From a virus, in the IMG/VR virus record IMGVR_UViG_3300045928_000228, positions 1-45,599 of that record: DNA of 45,599 nt; one strand, written 5' to 3'. Numbering within the stretch: position 1 is the stretch's first letter; every line of letters starts with the position of its first letter. A program made the translations under genes and the position numbers. The notes below the pieces were generated by a model. That model was not told where the DNA came from. It worked only from the letters and a program-made list of their open reading frames with translations, and made no database searches. This document shows, in pieces, positions 32,792 to 38,888 of this stretch.

Positions 32792-33111
32792 ACTCGCCGG
32801 GTGCAGCGGAAATCCAATTTGAGCGCGAGGGTGCCCGCGTTCAGGAAAGGGGTCACAACGGTGCGTTGGCGGCGGCACGGACGTCCGCCGCCAGCCGCCC
32901 TGACGCTGGCGAGTGCCTCACGCTCGCTCAAGTCGCCGCGCGGTTGCGGTGTCGCCCCTGTGACGTGCCATTGCGGAGGCCCGGCGAGGCCGAGGGGATC
33001 GGCTATTTCACTTTGCCGAACGGCGCCGTGCGGGTGCCGGTGGCCGAGTTGGTGGATTACATCTGGCGGGTGACGGTGAAGCCAGAAAAGAAAGGGATGA
33101 GTGACGTGTGA
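32788..33111 (+). CDS. Excisionase/MerR-like HTH protein
   Basis: A 107-aa protein. Residues 43-95 read C-L-T-L-A-Q-V-A-A-R-L-R-C...G-A-V-R-V-P-V-A-E-L-V-D-Y-I, the winged-HTH layout of excisionase or helix-turn-helix_17 proteins. A low-complexity N-terminal part precedes it. It starts by ATGA overlap. It may be an Xis for the integrase although it lies on the other strand, or an early regulator. Confidence 0.6.
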   Translation: MNSPGAAEIQFEREGARVQERGHNGALAAARTSAASRPDAGECLTLAQVAARLRCRPCDVPLRRPGEAEGIGYFTLPNGAVRVPVAELVDYIWRVTVKPEKKGMSDV

Positions 33112-33287
33112 CGAGTGACGAGCCAATCTGCACCACGGCGGGCGGCGTCTCCGCCTCCACCTCCGCGCCGCCCGCCCCGAAGGAAGTCAGCATTCCGACT
33201 CCTGACTTCTGTCTTCTGTCTCCTCATTCCCTTTTTTGGTCGCAAGCCATCGCTTACGGCGCAGTGATTCTGTGGCTGATCTTATGA
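33108..33287 (+). CDS. Small protein with a membrane end
   Basis: A 59-aa ORF from a GTG overlapping the previous stop (GTGA). The middle is heptad-derived (T-P-D-F-C-L-L-S-P). The end I-A-Y-G-A-V-I-L-W-L-I-L is hydrophobic. Coupled to the next gene by ATGA. Function unknown. Confidence 0.4.
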   Translation: MTSDEPICTTAGGVSASTSAPPAPKEVSIPTPDFCLLSPHSLFWSQAIAYGAVILWLIL

Positions 33288-33412
33288 GACTCGTCGGCTG
33301 CATCTTGATCGTCATTGGCTGCGCCATCGCGTTCCTTGGGCCGTGGCAGATTGCGGCCTTCTTCAGCGGGCTGGGCGTCGTGGCGGTTTGTTATCCGAGT
33401 TCAAGGCCATGA
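33284..33412 (+). CDS. Small two-span membrane protein
   Basis: A 42-aa ORF, M-R-L-V-G-C-I-L-I-V-I-G-C-A-I-A, with two short hydrophobic stretches. ATGA overlaps on both sides. Could be a small holin-like or accessory protein. Confidence 0.45.
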   Translation: MRLVGCILIVIGCAIAFLGPWQIAAFFSGLGVVAVCYPSSRP

Positions 33413-33525
33413 AAACAGAAATTTTACAGAAGCAAACGAAGGAAACGAAGCCCGCAGACGGATATCTGCCTCCGTCCGGTCCAGTCCCTTCGTTGCCTTC
33501 TGTAAAAAATTCTTCTGCCCCATGA
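33409..33525 (+). CDS. Very small hypothetical protein
   Basis: A 38-aa ORF, M-K-T-E-I-L-Q-K-Q-T-K-E-T-K, polar start and Ser/Pro-rich end, ATGA overlaps on both sides. Kept because it bridges the chain; function unknown. Confidence 0.35.
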   Translation: MKTEILQKQTKETKPADGYLPPSGPVPSLPSVKNSSAP

Positions 33526-33716
33526 GCCCGCACATCACCATTCACGTGGACGAGAGTGTCCGGTGCAAAATCTGCCAGCGACCCGGCGCGACGGCGACGG
33601 GCGAGTGTTTGCGGTGCATCGGTAGGAAGCTCAAAACCACGCTCCGGCAGCGCCTCGAGCAAGGCGAACTGTTCGTTAAAGACGGCGGCGCCGCGCGGCA
33701 TAATCCCCCCAAGTGA
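33522..33716 (+). CDS. Small zinc-ribbon protein
   Basis: A 64-aa protein with C-K-I-C (residues 14-17) and C-L-R-C (29-32), a four-cysteine zinc site. ATGA overlap with the gene before. Basic helical part after the zinc site. Probably binds nucleic acid or a protein partner. Confidence 0.55.
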   Translation: MSPHITIHVDESVRCKICQRPGATATGECLRCIGRKLKTTLRQRLEQGELFVKDGGAARHNPPK

Positions 33717-33720
33717 CGAG

Positions 33721-33912
33721 ATGAGCGCGATCTCTTATGCGGCCCCGGTGGTGCGCTGCCCGTATTGCGGGACGGTGAACGTGGCGTCGGCGGCGCTGGC
33801 GAAATGTCGCGGGTGCGGGAGCGAATTCAAAACGGTCGCGCGCCCGCTCACGGATGACGAGATCCAGAAATTCATGGCCGTCGGCGCCGACCGGCCCTTG
33901 CCCCGCTTATGA
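33721..33912 (+). CDS. Small zinc-ribbon protein
   Basis: A 63-aa protein with C-P-Y-C (13-16) and C-R-G-C (30-33), then T-D-D-E-I-Q-K-F-M. Last intact gene of the plus-strand chain. Its stop overlaps the ATG of a truncated gene. Function unknown. Confidence 0.55.
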   Translation: MSAISYAAPVVRCPYCGTVNVASAALAKCRGCGSEFKTVARPLTDDEIQKFMAVGADRPLPRL

Positions 33913-33965
33913 ATCCGCAACAGCTCAAAGACAATCTCTCGATGCCTTATGCGCGAACTTACTGA
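33909..33965 (+). pseudogene. Truncated gene at the edge of the cassette array
   Basis: ATGA overlap as in the rest of the chain, then only 18 residues (M-N-P-Q-Q-L-K-D-N-L-S-M-P-Y-A-R-T-Y) before a stop. The start and the leading residues look like a genuine gene start. The cassette array begins within these bases, so the gene was probably cut by its insertion. Confidence 0.45.
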
Positions 33966-34152
33966 CGAGGAGGATGTGTATTGGGTTAGGACCCATAGAT
34001 TGAGCGGAAAAATCACTGCTGCTTTAGTCGAGAAGCACTTCTCCAAAGCAGAACTCGAAAACGAACTGAATGACATGCGTAAATTTGGGCCTGTGCGCCG
34101 AATACTGGCTAGTCGCGTGGTAATTGGTGACGCACTCAAGGCAAGCGCATAA
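33949..34152 (+). CDS. Cassette gene 1, hypothetical
   Basis: A 67-aa charged helical protein, M-R-E-L-T-D-E-E-D-V-Y-W, ending in the left core of attC1. Unknown; the N-terminus overlaps the truncated phage gene in another frame. Confidence 0.5.
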   Translation: MRELTDEEDVYWVRTHRLSGKITAALVEKHFSKAELENELNDMRKFGPVRRILASRVVIGDALKASA

Positions 34153-34253
34153 CGCAGAGCTGAGGCACGGCGGCGATAACCAATGACTTTATGAGCGAGA
34201 AACATGAACAAATGACTACGGCTCCCGCCGTTGCCTCCAGCGACGGGTTAGGA
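34147..34253 (+). other. attC-like site 1
   Basis: GCATAAC at the left and GTTAGGA at the right. GAGGCACGGCGG on the left pairs with CCGCCGTTGCCTC on the right, leaving one unpaired base. 107 bp. Confidence 0.75.
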
Positions 34254-34541
34254 TGCGTCCAGTGCAAGGAGTGGGAAGGTGAAATCGACTCGCTCTATAA
34301 GGCACTGCACGTAAAGCTTGATGAGACAACGGTGGATATAGCGTGTAGTCAGGCACTCGAAGCCATCGCCTGCCTGAAACACATCGCAATCGAGATGGCC
34401 GCGCATGGTGACTGCCACTGCACGAAAAAGGATGACCATTGCCCATATTGCATCGCGTGCAACCTGGTCGATAGCGGACTGCGCATGACCGAAGACGACG
34501 AGCGCAGGATGATAGACGCTCTAGACGCTCTAGCATCCTAA
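34191..34541 (+). CDS. Cassette gene 2, Cys-rich zinc-binding protein
   Basis: A 116-aa protein starting in the attC1 loop. Cys/His pattern C-V-Q-C near 22 and H-C-P-Y-C-I-A-C near 84-91, so zinc binding is likely. Helical between. Ends in attC2. Confidence 0.5.
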   Translation: MSEKHEQMTTAPAVASSDGLGCVQCKEWEGEIDSLYKALHVKLDETTVDIACSQALEAIACLKHIAIEMAAHGDCHCTKKDDHCPYCIACNLVDSGLRMTEDDERRMIDALDALAS

Positions 34542-34674
34542 CGGCGAGTTGAGCAACGGAAAGCCGCCCCATGAAAAGTAAAAAGAAGGAAGCGACGTTT
34601 GCTCCAACGAGTAGTTCCGCGCGAAGGGTGCGACGGGAAAAGGCGGCTTGGAGTGGAGCAACTCGCCGTTCCGC
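34536..34674 (+). other. attC-like site 2 (long)
   Basis: AACGGCGAGTTG on the left pairs with CAACTCGCCGTT on the right, plus an inner AAGCCGCC/GGCGGCTT stem. 139 bp. About 90% alike by eye to site 9. Confidence 0.75.
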
Positions 34675-34879
34675 GGGGAGCCGGTCTGCGCCGTTGTCAG
34701 CAACTCTCCCGTATGATGAATGGAAAGCTCTAGGCGCGGAAAAGGCAGCCGAAGTCTTTGCGCGTCACAACGGCTGGACCGCCAAACAGCAGGGAGAGTT
34801 GTGGGCCATGTTGGAATTTGCCTGGGACGCTGAGGCAACAAATGCAACGAGAGCGACACCGCCGGGTTCGCTGGAGTGA
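34571..34879 (+). CDS. Cassette gene 3, N-terminus encoded by attC
   Basis: A 102-aa protein starting inside attC2. The first 35 residues (F-A-P-T-S-S-S-A-R-R-V-R core) are the translated site. The rest is a helical domain (E-K-A-A-E-V-F-A-R-H-N-G-W-T-A-K-Q-Q-G). Shares the attC-coded N-terminus with cassette gene 13. Confidence 0.5.
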   Translation: MKSKKKEATFAPTSSSARRVRREKAAWSGATRRSAGSRSAPLSATLPYDEWKALGAEKAAEVFARHNGWTAKQQGELWAMLEFAWDAEATNATRATPPGSLE

Positions 34880-34885
34880 CTTGAT

Positions 34886-35119
34886 ATGCCAATGGACTTT
34901 CCGGACATGAAGAGTCTGACGAATGCAGCGGAACTGTGGAAATTTCGCAAGCCGAACAAAGGCGAAACCGAGGACCAATACCGAACCGCGCTCGCGGACT
35001 TCGTAGCGCCCAAAGATTTCGTGGAGTCGTGCGAAATCCGAAACAAGGTCGGATGGGACAAATTCTCCCATGAACAAAGTCGCGACATGCTGAGACGGCG
35101 TGGATTCCCTTTGGCATAA
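34886..35119 (+). CDS. Cassette gene 4, hypothetical
   Basis: A 77-aa charged protein, M-P-M-D-F-P-D-M-K-S-L, stop in a GCATAAC (35114) like the attC1 left end. The right half of a site here is not found, so two cassettes may have merged. A decayed right half may lie at 34846-34885. Confidence 0.5.
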   Translation: MPMDFPDMKSLTNAAELWKFRKPNKGETEDQYRTALADFVAPKDFVESCEIRNKVGWDKFSHEQSRDMLRRRGFPLA

Positions 35120-35129
35120 CGGCTGAGCT

Positions 35130-35399
35130 ATGAGACGCCGGACCAAAAACCGCCCGATTGCAACTGAGAACGCCTCCCGGCCATCTTGGGTGTGGCACGA
35201 GTCGGCACACGACGCGATGCAGCATCTGGCCAACGCCTTTGCTGAATGTGCCGTCAGTGCTCATGTTTCCGGTGGCGCGATATTCGCAAAGACGAGTGAC
35301 GGCATGAAGTGGGTAATCCGATACGAGCAGATGGGCGTCAGAAACTCTAAGACCGGAAGCATAGGCAAACGTATAAAGGCTAAATGGCCTAACGATTGA
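35130..35399 (+). CDS. Cassette gene 5, hypothetical
   Basis: An 89-aa protein, M-R-R-R-T-K-N-R-P-I-A, with a central W-H-E-S-A-H-D-A-M-Q-H and a C-terminal basic end inside attC4. No family. Confidence 0.5.
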   Translation: MRRRTKNRPIATENASRPSWVWHESAHDAMQHLANAFAECAVSAHVSGGAIFAKTSDGMKWVIRYEQMGVRNSKTGSIGKRIKAKWPND

Positions 35400-35474
35400 G
35401 ATGAGCAGCGCCGACAACAACGCCACGATCCCGAAAAGAGCGGACCAAGCGTCTGCTCCATCGAAGGGTTAGTC
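35387..35474 (+). other. attC-like site 4
   Basis: GCCTAAC (35387) fits RYYYAAC exactly; right end GTTAGTC (35468). GATGAGCAGCGC on the left pairs with GCGTCTGCTCCATC on the right. 88 bp. Confidence 0.8.
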
Positions 35475-35627
35475 ATGCGCATAAAATTTGCCAAACGGCT
35501 CTGGCCGGGGACGACAAAACCAAGCCAGCGAGAAGCCAACCGAAAACGCATGGAGCGAGACAAGCAATTATTCATCTCGGCCCAACAGCGCATGGTACTG
35601 CGACGTAAGGGGCGTGGTCAAAAATGA
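35475..35627 (+). CDS. Cassette gene 6, small basic protein
   Basis: A 50-aa ORF between sites 4 and 5, M-R-I-K-F-A-K-R-L-W-P-G, very basic. Start is one base after the attC end, stop in the next site. Unknown. Confidence 0.45.
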   Translation: MRIKFAKRLWPGTTKPSQREANRKRMERDKQLFISAQQRMVLRRKGRGQK

Positions 35628-35718
35628 CTAACCCAGAAGTCAGCGATGAGCGCCACCCAAACGCCACCTATTGCGAATGACGCCGCTGGCGCTCATTCGC
35701 TGGACCGTCTGGTTCGGC
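35626..35718 (+). other. attC-like site 5
   Basis: GACTAAC at the left, GTTCGGC at the right. TCAGCGATGAGCGCC on the left pairs with GGCGCTCATTCGCTGGA on the right with one extra base. 93 bp. Confidence 0.75.
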
Positions 35719-35954
35719 GATACCGTGATGCCTTGGAACAAATCGCCGCACTCTCTGGCGTTACGGAAGTGCGCGGCCCGCTGGAGGACATCGGCGTTCC
35801 TGATCACATGGTCAAAGAGGGCGGGTGGGTTCCGATACATCCAAGGCTCAAAGACGGGCTATGCTACGCCGCCAAGATAGCCAAGGCCGCACTGGACGAT
35901 TCGCCGAACGCTGCGGAACTGAGCGACCGCCGCTGGAGAAAGACTGAAATATGA
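35646..35954 (+). CDS. Cassette gene 7, hypothetical
   Basis: A 102-aa protein with helices A-L-E-Q-I-A-A-L-S-G-V and C-Y-A-A-K-I-A-K-A-A-L. Start in the attC5 loop. Joined to the next by ATGA. A similar I-A-K-A-A-L end is common in phage and cassette proteins. Confidence 0.5.
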   Translation: MSATQTPPIANDAAGAHSLDRLVRRYRDALEQIAALSGVTEVRGPLEDIGVPDHMVKEGGWVPIHPRLKDGLCYAAKIAKAALDDSPNAAELSDRRWRKTEI

Positions 35955-36202
35955 CGGAGGAAGAACTGACCGCTCACATCAAGGACGAATACGGAAACGC
36001 GGGACTTGCTGACCTACCCGACAGGCTGGCGCGAGTGGCGCAAAAAGGAACGAGCGACCGGCTGCACAAGAACCTCGCGGAACTCCTAGAACTAAACCGG
36101 GCAGGAGATGGCGAGACACACCTAACCGAGGATGAAATCTACGCGAAATACGCGAATCCTCCTAACGGTCGGGATCAGCGACCCGGCGACCAAAACGCAT
36201 GA
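35951..36202 (+). CDS. Cassette gene 8, hypothetical
   Basis: An 83-aa acidic protein, M-T-E-E-E-L-T-A-H-I-K-D, ending within attC6. Second gene of a two-gene cassette. Confidence 0.5.
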   Translation: MTEEELTAHIKDEYGNAGLADLPDRLARVAQKGTSDRLHKNLAELLELNRAGDGETHLTEDEIYAKYANPPNGRDQRPGDQNA

Positions 36203-36251
36203 TATTTACGAGAGACGCAATCGCCGGGTTCGCTGCATCCCGTTGTTCTGG
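36160..36251 (+). other. attC-like site 6
   Basis: CCTAAC left end. GGGATCAGCGACCCGGCGA on the left pairs with TCGCCGGGTTCGCTGCATCCC on the right with extra bases. Right GTT at 36245. About 92 bp. Confidence 0.75.
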
Positions 36252-36275
36252 CTCAGTTTCCGAGGCTCGAAAAAA

Positions 36276-36325
36276 GATGAAAATAACTCTTGTAAATGCG
36301 CAAGCGCTTGCGCATAGTAGGGGCA
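36276..36325 (+). promoter_or_regulatory. Possible cassette promoter with operator palindrome
   Basis: TTGTAA (36290) and CATAGT with 17 bases between. A perfect 20-bp palindrome, ATGCGCAAGCGCTTGCGCAT (36296-36315), fills the spacer. Directly before the ATG of the next gene. Confidence 0.4.
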
Positions 36326-36591
36326 TGAAAAATAAATACTACGTCATCACTCCCAATAACAATGTGCGCGGCCCGTTCGCCTCGGTGGACGAAGCCCAGC
36401 AAGACATCCCAGACTCGCACGGCGAGCCGATGCACGACCATGTGACCGACATGAAGGGGTGCAGCGCGAACCTCCGGCACTCCGCTAATATCGGTGACGC
36501 GGAGATCAACCATGTCCAGACCTGGGTGCGCGACGCAGGTGATGACGCCGACGAGACGGGCTATCTGATTTTCGAGGCGACTCATGAATAA
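36325..36591 (+). CDS. Cassette gene 9, hypothetical
   Basis: An 88-aa protein, M-K-N-K-Y-Y-V-I-T-P-N-N-N, with an acidic body. In-frame starts further upstream (36277, 36199) read through the palindrome and the attC. The 36325 start is preferred. Overlaps gene 10. Confidence 0.5.
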   Translation: MKNKYYVITPNNNVRGPFASVDEAQQDIPDSHGEPMHDHVTDMKGCSANLRHSANIGDAEINHVQTWVRDAGDDADETGYLIFEATHE

Positions 36592-36766
36592 GGCCGCGCA
36601 AGCACTCGGACGGCTCGGCGGCAAGGCCGGCATGGGCAAAGCCAAGGCGCGGACCTCTGAGCAGGCCCGCGCCGCTGCACAGGCCCGCTGGAAACGCACG
36701 AAAACCAAGGCGCGTGCTCTGCGCCAGAACGCAGAACTGAGCGAACAGCCGCGAGAAAACCTATGA
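36584..36766 (+). CDS. Cassette gene 10, Lys/Ala-rich small protein
   Basis: A 60-aa protein with L-G-G-K-A-G-M-G-K-A-K-A-R and A-A-A-Q-A-R-W-K-R-T-K. Resembles widespread small phage and plasmid proteins with K-A-A-R-A-R-W ends. Its end lies inside attC7. Confidence 0.5.
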   Translation: MNKAAQALGRLGGKAGMGKAKARTSEQARAAAQARWKRTKTKARALRQNAELSEQPRENL

Positions 36767-36834
36767 ACAACGAATCGAAACAAAACTCCGAACAGCCAGC
36801 GCCCGCGGCTGTTCGCTCCAGTGACGGGTTAGAG
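36724..36834 (+). other. attC-like site 7
   Basis: GAGCGAACAGCCGCG on the left pairs exactly with CGCGGCTGTTCGCTC on the right. Right end GTTAGAG. 111 bp. Left core (CCAGAAC) imperfect. Confidence 0.75.
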
Positions 36835-37095
36835 CACCATTGGCGAACACCGCCGCCCGGAACAAAAATCGTGACGACTGGTCGGGTGCAAAAGGGCGAC
36901 TGGTTCTACATCGAGCAACTCGGCGCATGGGGACTCGTGCCGAAAATCGGATGGGGCGAGCAAATCAACGGCACCCTGATTGCTCGCGGTGAAACGATAT
37001 GGTCCGAGGTCGATACGTCTCGGTGCTCTAACGAATCAAGCTCACCCGCGACGCCCGGCGGCGACGGTGGAGCGCAGAAAGGACAAACGAAATGA
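36763..37095 (+). CDS. Cassette gene 11, hypothetical
   Basis: A 110-aa protein starting in the attC7 loop. The centre is beta-rich (G-D-W-F-Y-I-E-Q-L-G-A-W-G-L-V-P). Ends in attC8. No family. Confidence 0.5.
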   Translation: MNNESKQNSEQPAPAAVRSSDGLEHHWRTPPPGTKIVTTGRVQKGDWFYIEQLGAWGLVPKIGWGEQINGTLIARGETIWSEVDTSRCSNESSSPATPGGDGGAQKGQTK

Positions 37096-37151
37096 ACTCA
37101 ACGATTGAGCGGAAAGCGGGGGCGGCGTCGCGGTGCAGCGCCTTGTTAGGC
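37026..37151 (+). other. attC-like site 8
   Basis: TAAC left, GTTAGGC (fits GTTRRRY exactly) right. CCGCGACGCC on the left pairs with GGCGTCGCGG on the right. 126 bp. Confidence 0.75.
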
Positions 37152-37433
37152 GACATCTCCGACGATGAACTAGACCATCTCTCAAAAGGTCTGGAACTGA
37201 ACTTCGGTGCGCAACTCTGGCGACCGAAAGGAATGTGCGGCCTGATGATTCTGGAAACCGAGGATGGAACTCGGCACGGAATCTCTCCCGCCTGCACGGT
37301 GGACGATGCTTGGCGAATCGCCGAAGCGGCGTGGGAATCCGGCGACCCTGTGCCTCCGAAAGTTGACGGTGTGAGAAACATACTCGCGCAGTCGCCTAAC
37401 GGCGAGTTGAGCAACGGAAAGCCGCCCCAATGA
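37092..37433 (+). CDS. Cassette gene 12, hypothetical
   Basis: A 113-aa protein starting in attC8 and ending in attC9 (N-G-E-L-S-N-G-K-P-P-Q, read from the site). Central E-D-G-T-R-H-G-I-S-P-A-C-T-V-D-D-A. Function unknown. Confidence 0.5.
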   Translation: MNSTIERKAGAASRCSALLGDISDDELDHLSKGLELNFGAQLWRPKGMCGLMILETEDGTRHGISPACTVDDAWRIAEAAWESGDPVPPKVDGVRNILAQSPNGELSNGKPPQ

Positions 37434-37533
37434 AAAAGCAAAAGAAGGCAACGACGTTTGCTCCAACGAGTGGTTCCGCGCGAAGGGTGCGAGGGGAGAA
37501 GGCGGCTTGTAGTGAAGCAACTCGCCGTTCCGC
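37394..37533 (+). other. attC-like site 9 (long)
   Basis: GCCTAAC fits the left core exactly. Same long layout as site 2: GGCGAGTTG/CAACTCGCC and AAGCCGCC/GGCGGCTT stems. 140 bp. Confidence 0.8.
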
Positions 37534-37750
37534 GGGTCGCTGGTCTGCGCTGCTCAAAAGGCTAGAGCGCAACCGAAAAGTATTGATCGGTTTTCGGCAA
37601 AAGTTGGACCAAGAAGATTTGTCGAGGATGAGCATGTTCACTTGCGGCCAAATTGCAGCGTTCGATAGCGTGCTCTCGTGGATGAACGAAGCGCAGACCA
37701 GCGTCGCGCGGAACAACGCAATACGCGACAGACGTCGCATATCGTCTTAA
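37430..37750 (+). CDS. Cassette gene 13, N-terminus encoded by attC
   Basis: A 106-aa protein starting inside attC9. Its first 36 residues resemble cassette gene 3 (F-A-P-T-S-G-S-A-R-R-V-R). The rest is a different helical domain (L-E-R-N-R-K-V-L-I-G-F-R-Q-K). No attC follows, so the array may be cut here. Confidence 0.5.
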   Translation: MKKQKKATTFAPTSGSARRVRGEKAACSEATRRSAGRWSALLKRLERNRKVLIGFRQKLDQEDLSRMSMFTCGQIAAFDSVLSWMNEAQTSVARNNAIRDRRRISS

Positions 37751-37754
37751 TCCA

Positions 37755-37793
37755 TTTGCGCTCGTGTGAGCGCAAGCCGGGGCACGATGCCCC
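37755..37793. terminator. Paired hairpins between convergent operons
   Basis: TTGCGCTC-GTGT-GAGCGCAA and GGGGCA-CGA-TGCCCC, between the rightward cassettes and the leftward structural operon. No T run, so a terminator role is only possible. A heptad tract (37858-37902) follows, and no gene is seen in 37751-37905. Confidence 0.35.
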
Positions 37794-37905
37794 ACAGCGC
37801 GGCGCGCCGCGGGTTCGGTTCACGTGATGATGCCAGAAAGCGCGCCTTCAATTTCAGGAGCCAGAAGTCAGAAGGCAGAAGTCAGAAGTCAGGAGTCAGT
37901 CCCCC

Positions 37906-38193
37906 TTAATCCGGCCGCGGCTGCCAGGATTTGACGCTCGGCAGGATGGGCCGTTGCTGTTCTTTGAGGAGCGCGTCGAGCAGCTCGCGCGTGCGGCGCA
38001 ACTGATCGGCCAGCAGTCTGTTTTCGTTGGCCAGAAAGATTTCCAGCAGCGAGGCGTCGCGCTCGAACTCGCGCCCGCGGCAAACCTTGATCATGCCGCT
38101 GCGCGCGCGCTCCAGGAAATAGGGGAACTCCTCGCCCTCGCCCTCGCGTTCCTTGGGCGCTTTCCAAACGACATGGCGGGATTCACCTAGCAC
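37906..38193 (-). CDS. Hypothetical protein at the operon end
   Basis: A 95-aa charged protein, M-L-G-E-S-R-H-V-V-W-K-A-P-K. Coiled-coil-like helix (L-L-A-D-Q-L-R-R-T-R-E-L-L-D-A-L-L-K). No signal. Downstream of two membrane genes, so it may belong to lysis, but no lysozyme motif is seen. Confidence 0.5.
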   Translation of the reverse strand: MLGESRHVVWKAPKEREGEGEEFPYFLERARSGMIKVCRGREFERDASLLEIFLANENRLLADQLRRTRELLDALLKEQQRPILPSVKSWQPRPD

Positions 38194-38199
38194 CAGAAG

Positions 38200-38418
38200 T
38201 CAGAAGTCAGAATCAGGAGAGGGCAGCGGGCTTTGCTTGAGATACATGGCGGCGCCCACGAGGCCGGCCATCGCGCATTGAACGAGGAGTTGGGTGAGAT
38301 CCAGCTTGATGTCCGTGCCGAGCACGGCGTTGCTGCCGCCCACGCCGCATAAGGTGAGGACCGCATTGGCAAAAGCACCGATCACGCTGGCCAGCAGGCC
38401 GTGGAGCCATTTTCTCAT
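38200..38418 (-). CDS. Holin-like membrane protein
   Basis: A 72-aa protein with a basic start (M-R-K-W-L) and two hydrophobic spans (about 6-26 and 43-60). Size and layout fit a class II holin. Coupled by ATGA to a one-span coiled-coil gene upstream. Assignment by pattern only. Confidence 0.5.
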   Translation of the reverse strand: MRKWLHGLLASVIGAFANAVLTLCGVGGSNAVLGTDIKLDLTQLLVQCAMAGLVGAAMYLKQSPLPSPDSDF

Positions 38419-38657
38419 CTTCGGTTTTCCAGGGCGCTCAGGCGTTGCTTGAGCAGATCAATCTCGCGCGTGATGTTGCCGAGCTGGGTCTCAATGCGGG
38501 TGTTGGCGTCCATGCGTTCCTGATTCACCCGGCGCTGGTCGGCGATGAAGGTGGCCAGCCCGATTTCGGTGTCGCGCAGGGTTTTTACGGTCCATCCGCC
38601 CAAAGCCAGGAGGACCATGAGCATCGCGGAGTTGAGCATCGAGACGTTATTTCGCAT
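38415..38657 (-). CDS. One-span coiled-coil protein (XhlA- or spanin-like)
   Basis: An 80-aa protein: a short start, a hydrophobic span (L-M-V-L-L-A-L-G-G-W), then a long charged coiled coil (I-T-R-E-I-D-L-L-K-Q-R-L-S-A-L-E-N). This is the layout of lysis accessory proteins of the XhlA or inner-spanin sort. Together with the holin-like gene it may form the lysis cassette. No endolysin found. Confidence 0.5.
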   Translation of the reverse strand: MRNNVSMLNSAMLMVLLALGGWTVKTLRDTEIGLATFIADQRRVNQERMDANTRIETQLGNITREIDLLKQRLSALENRR

Positions 38658-38659
38658 TT

Positions 38660-38716
38660 GGACAATTCTCCTGACTTCTGACTTCTGTCTTCTGACTTCT
38701 GTCTTCTTGTCTTCTT
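38660..38716. repeat. Heptanucleotide repeat tract
   Basis: CTGACTT/CTGTCTT units, single orientation. Part of a 230-base stretch (38658-38888) without a clear gene. Confidence 0.7.
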
Positions 38717-38730
38717 TTGTTTTAGGGAAG

Positions 38731-38777
38731 GGCGCGCAGCGATCAGGAGGGTGCGGTTGATGAACTCGCTGCGCGCC
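38731..38777. repeat. Large perfect hairpin
   Basis: GGCGCGCAGCGA and TCGCTGCGCGCC with a 23-base loop that holds AGGAGG and, 8 bases on, an ATG on the plus strand (a 28-codon frame). No known class. Confidence 0.5.
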
Positions 38778-38839
38778 GGTGAACAGCGGCGGTCGTCGGG
38801 TGGACAGAACCGCCGCCAGGTCTTTTTCGGGTTATTCGG

Positions 38840-38877
38840 GCCATAGGCCCGACGCTACAAGCCCGACGCTACAAACG
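38840..38877. repeat. Family A repeat (short form)
   Basis: CGGGCCATAGGCCCGACGCTACA followed by a second GCCCGACGCTACA. The tail is doubled. Confidence 0.7.
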
Positions 38878-38888
38878 CGCTTCGTTTT

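Larger units (their letters stand above)
33949..37750 (+). mobile_element. Integron-like cassette array without an integrase (CALIN type)
   Basis: Thirteen small plus-strand ORFs separated by eight inverted-repeat sites of 88-140 bp with RYYYAAC-like left ends and GTT-containing right ends. Left and right halves pair over 15-25 bases with an unpaired extra base, as attC sites do. Stops often lie in the left end (TAA of the core) and starts in the loop. Visibly less GC-rich than the phage genes. No integron integrase is present in the window. Confidence 0.8.

Noticed and set aside
33981-33992. GTTAGGA within cassette gene 1 as another attC end
   Set aside because: No pairing left half was found within 150 bases upstream.
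35114-35200. A full attC at GCATAAC (35114)
   Set aside because: The left core is present, but no complementary right half was found, so it is noted only as a possible remnant.
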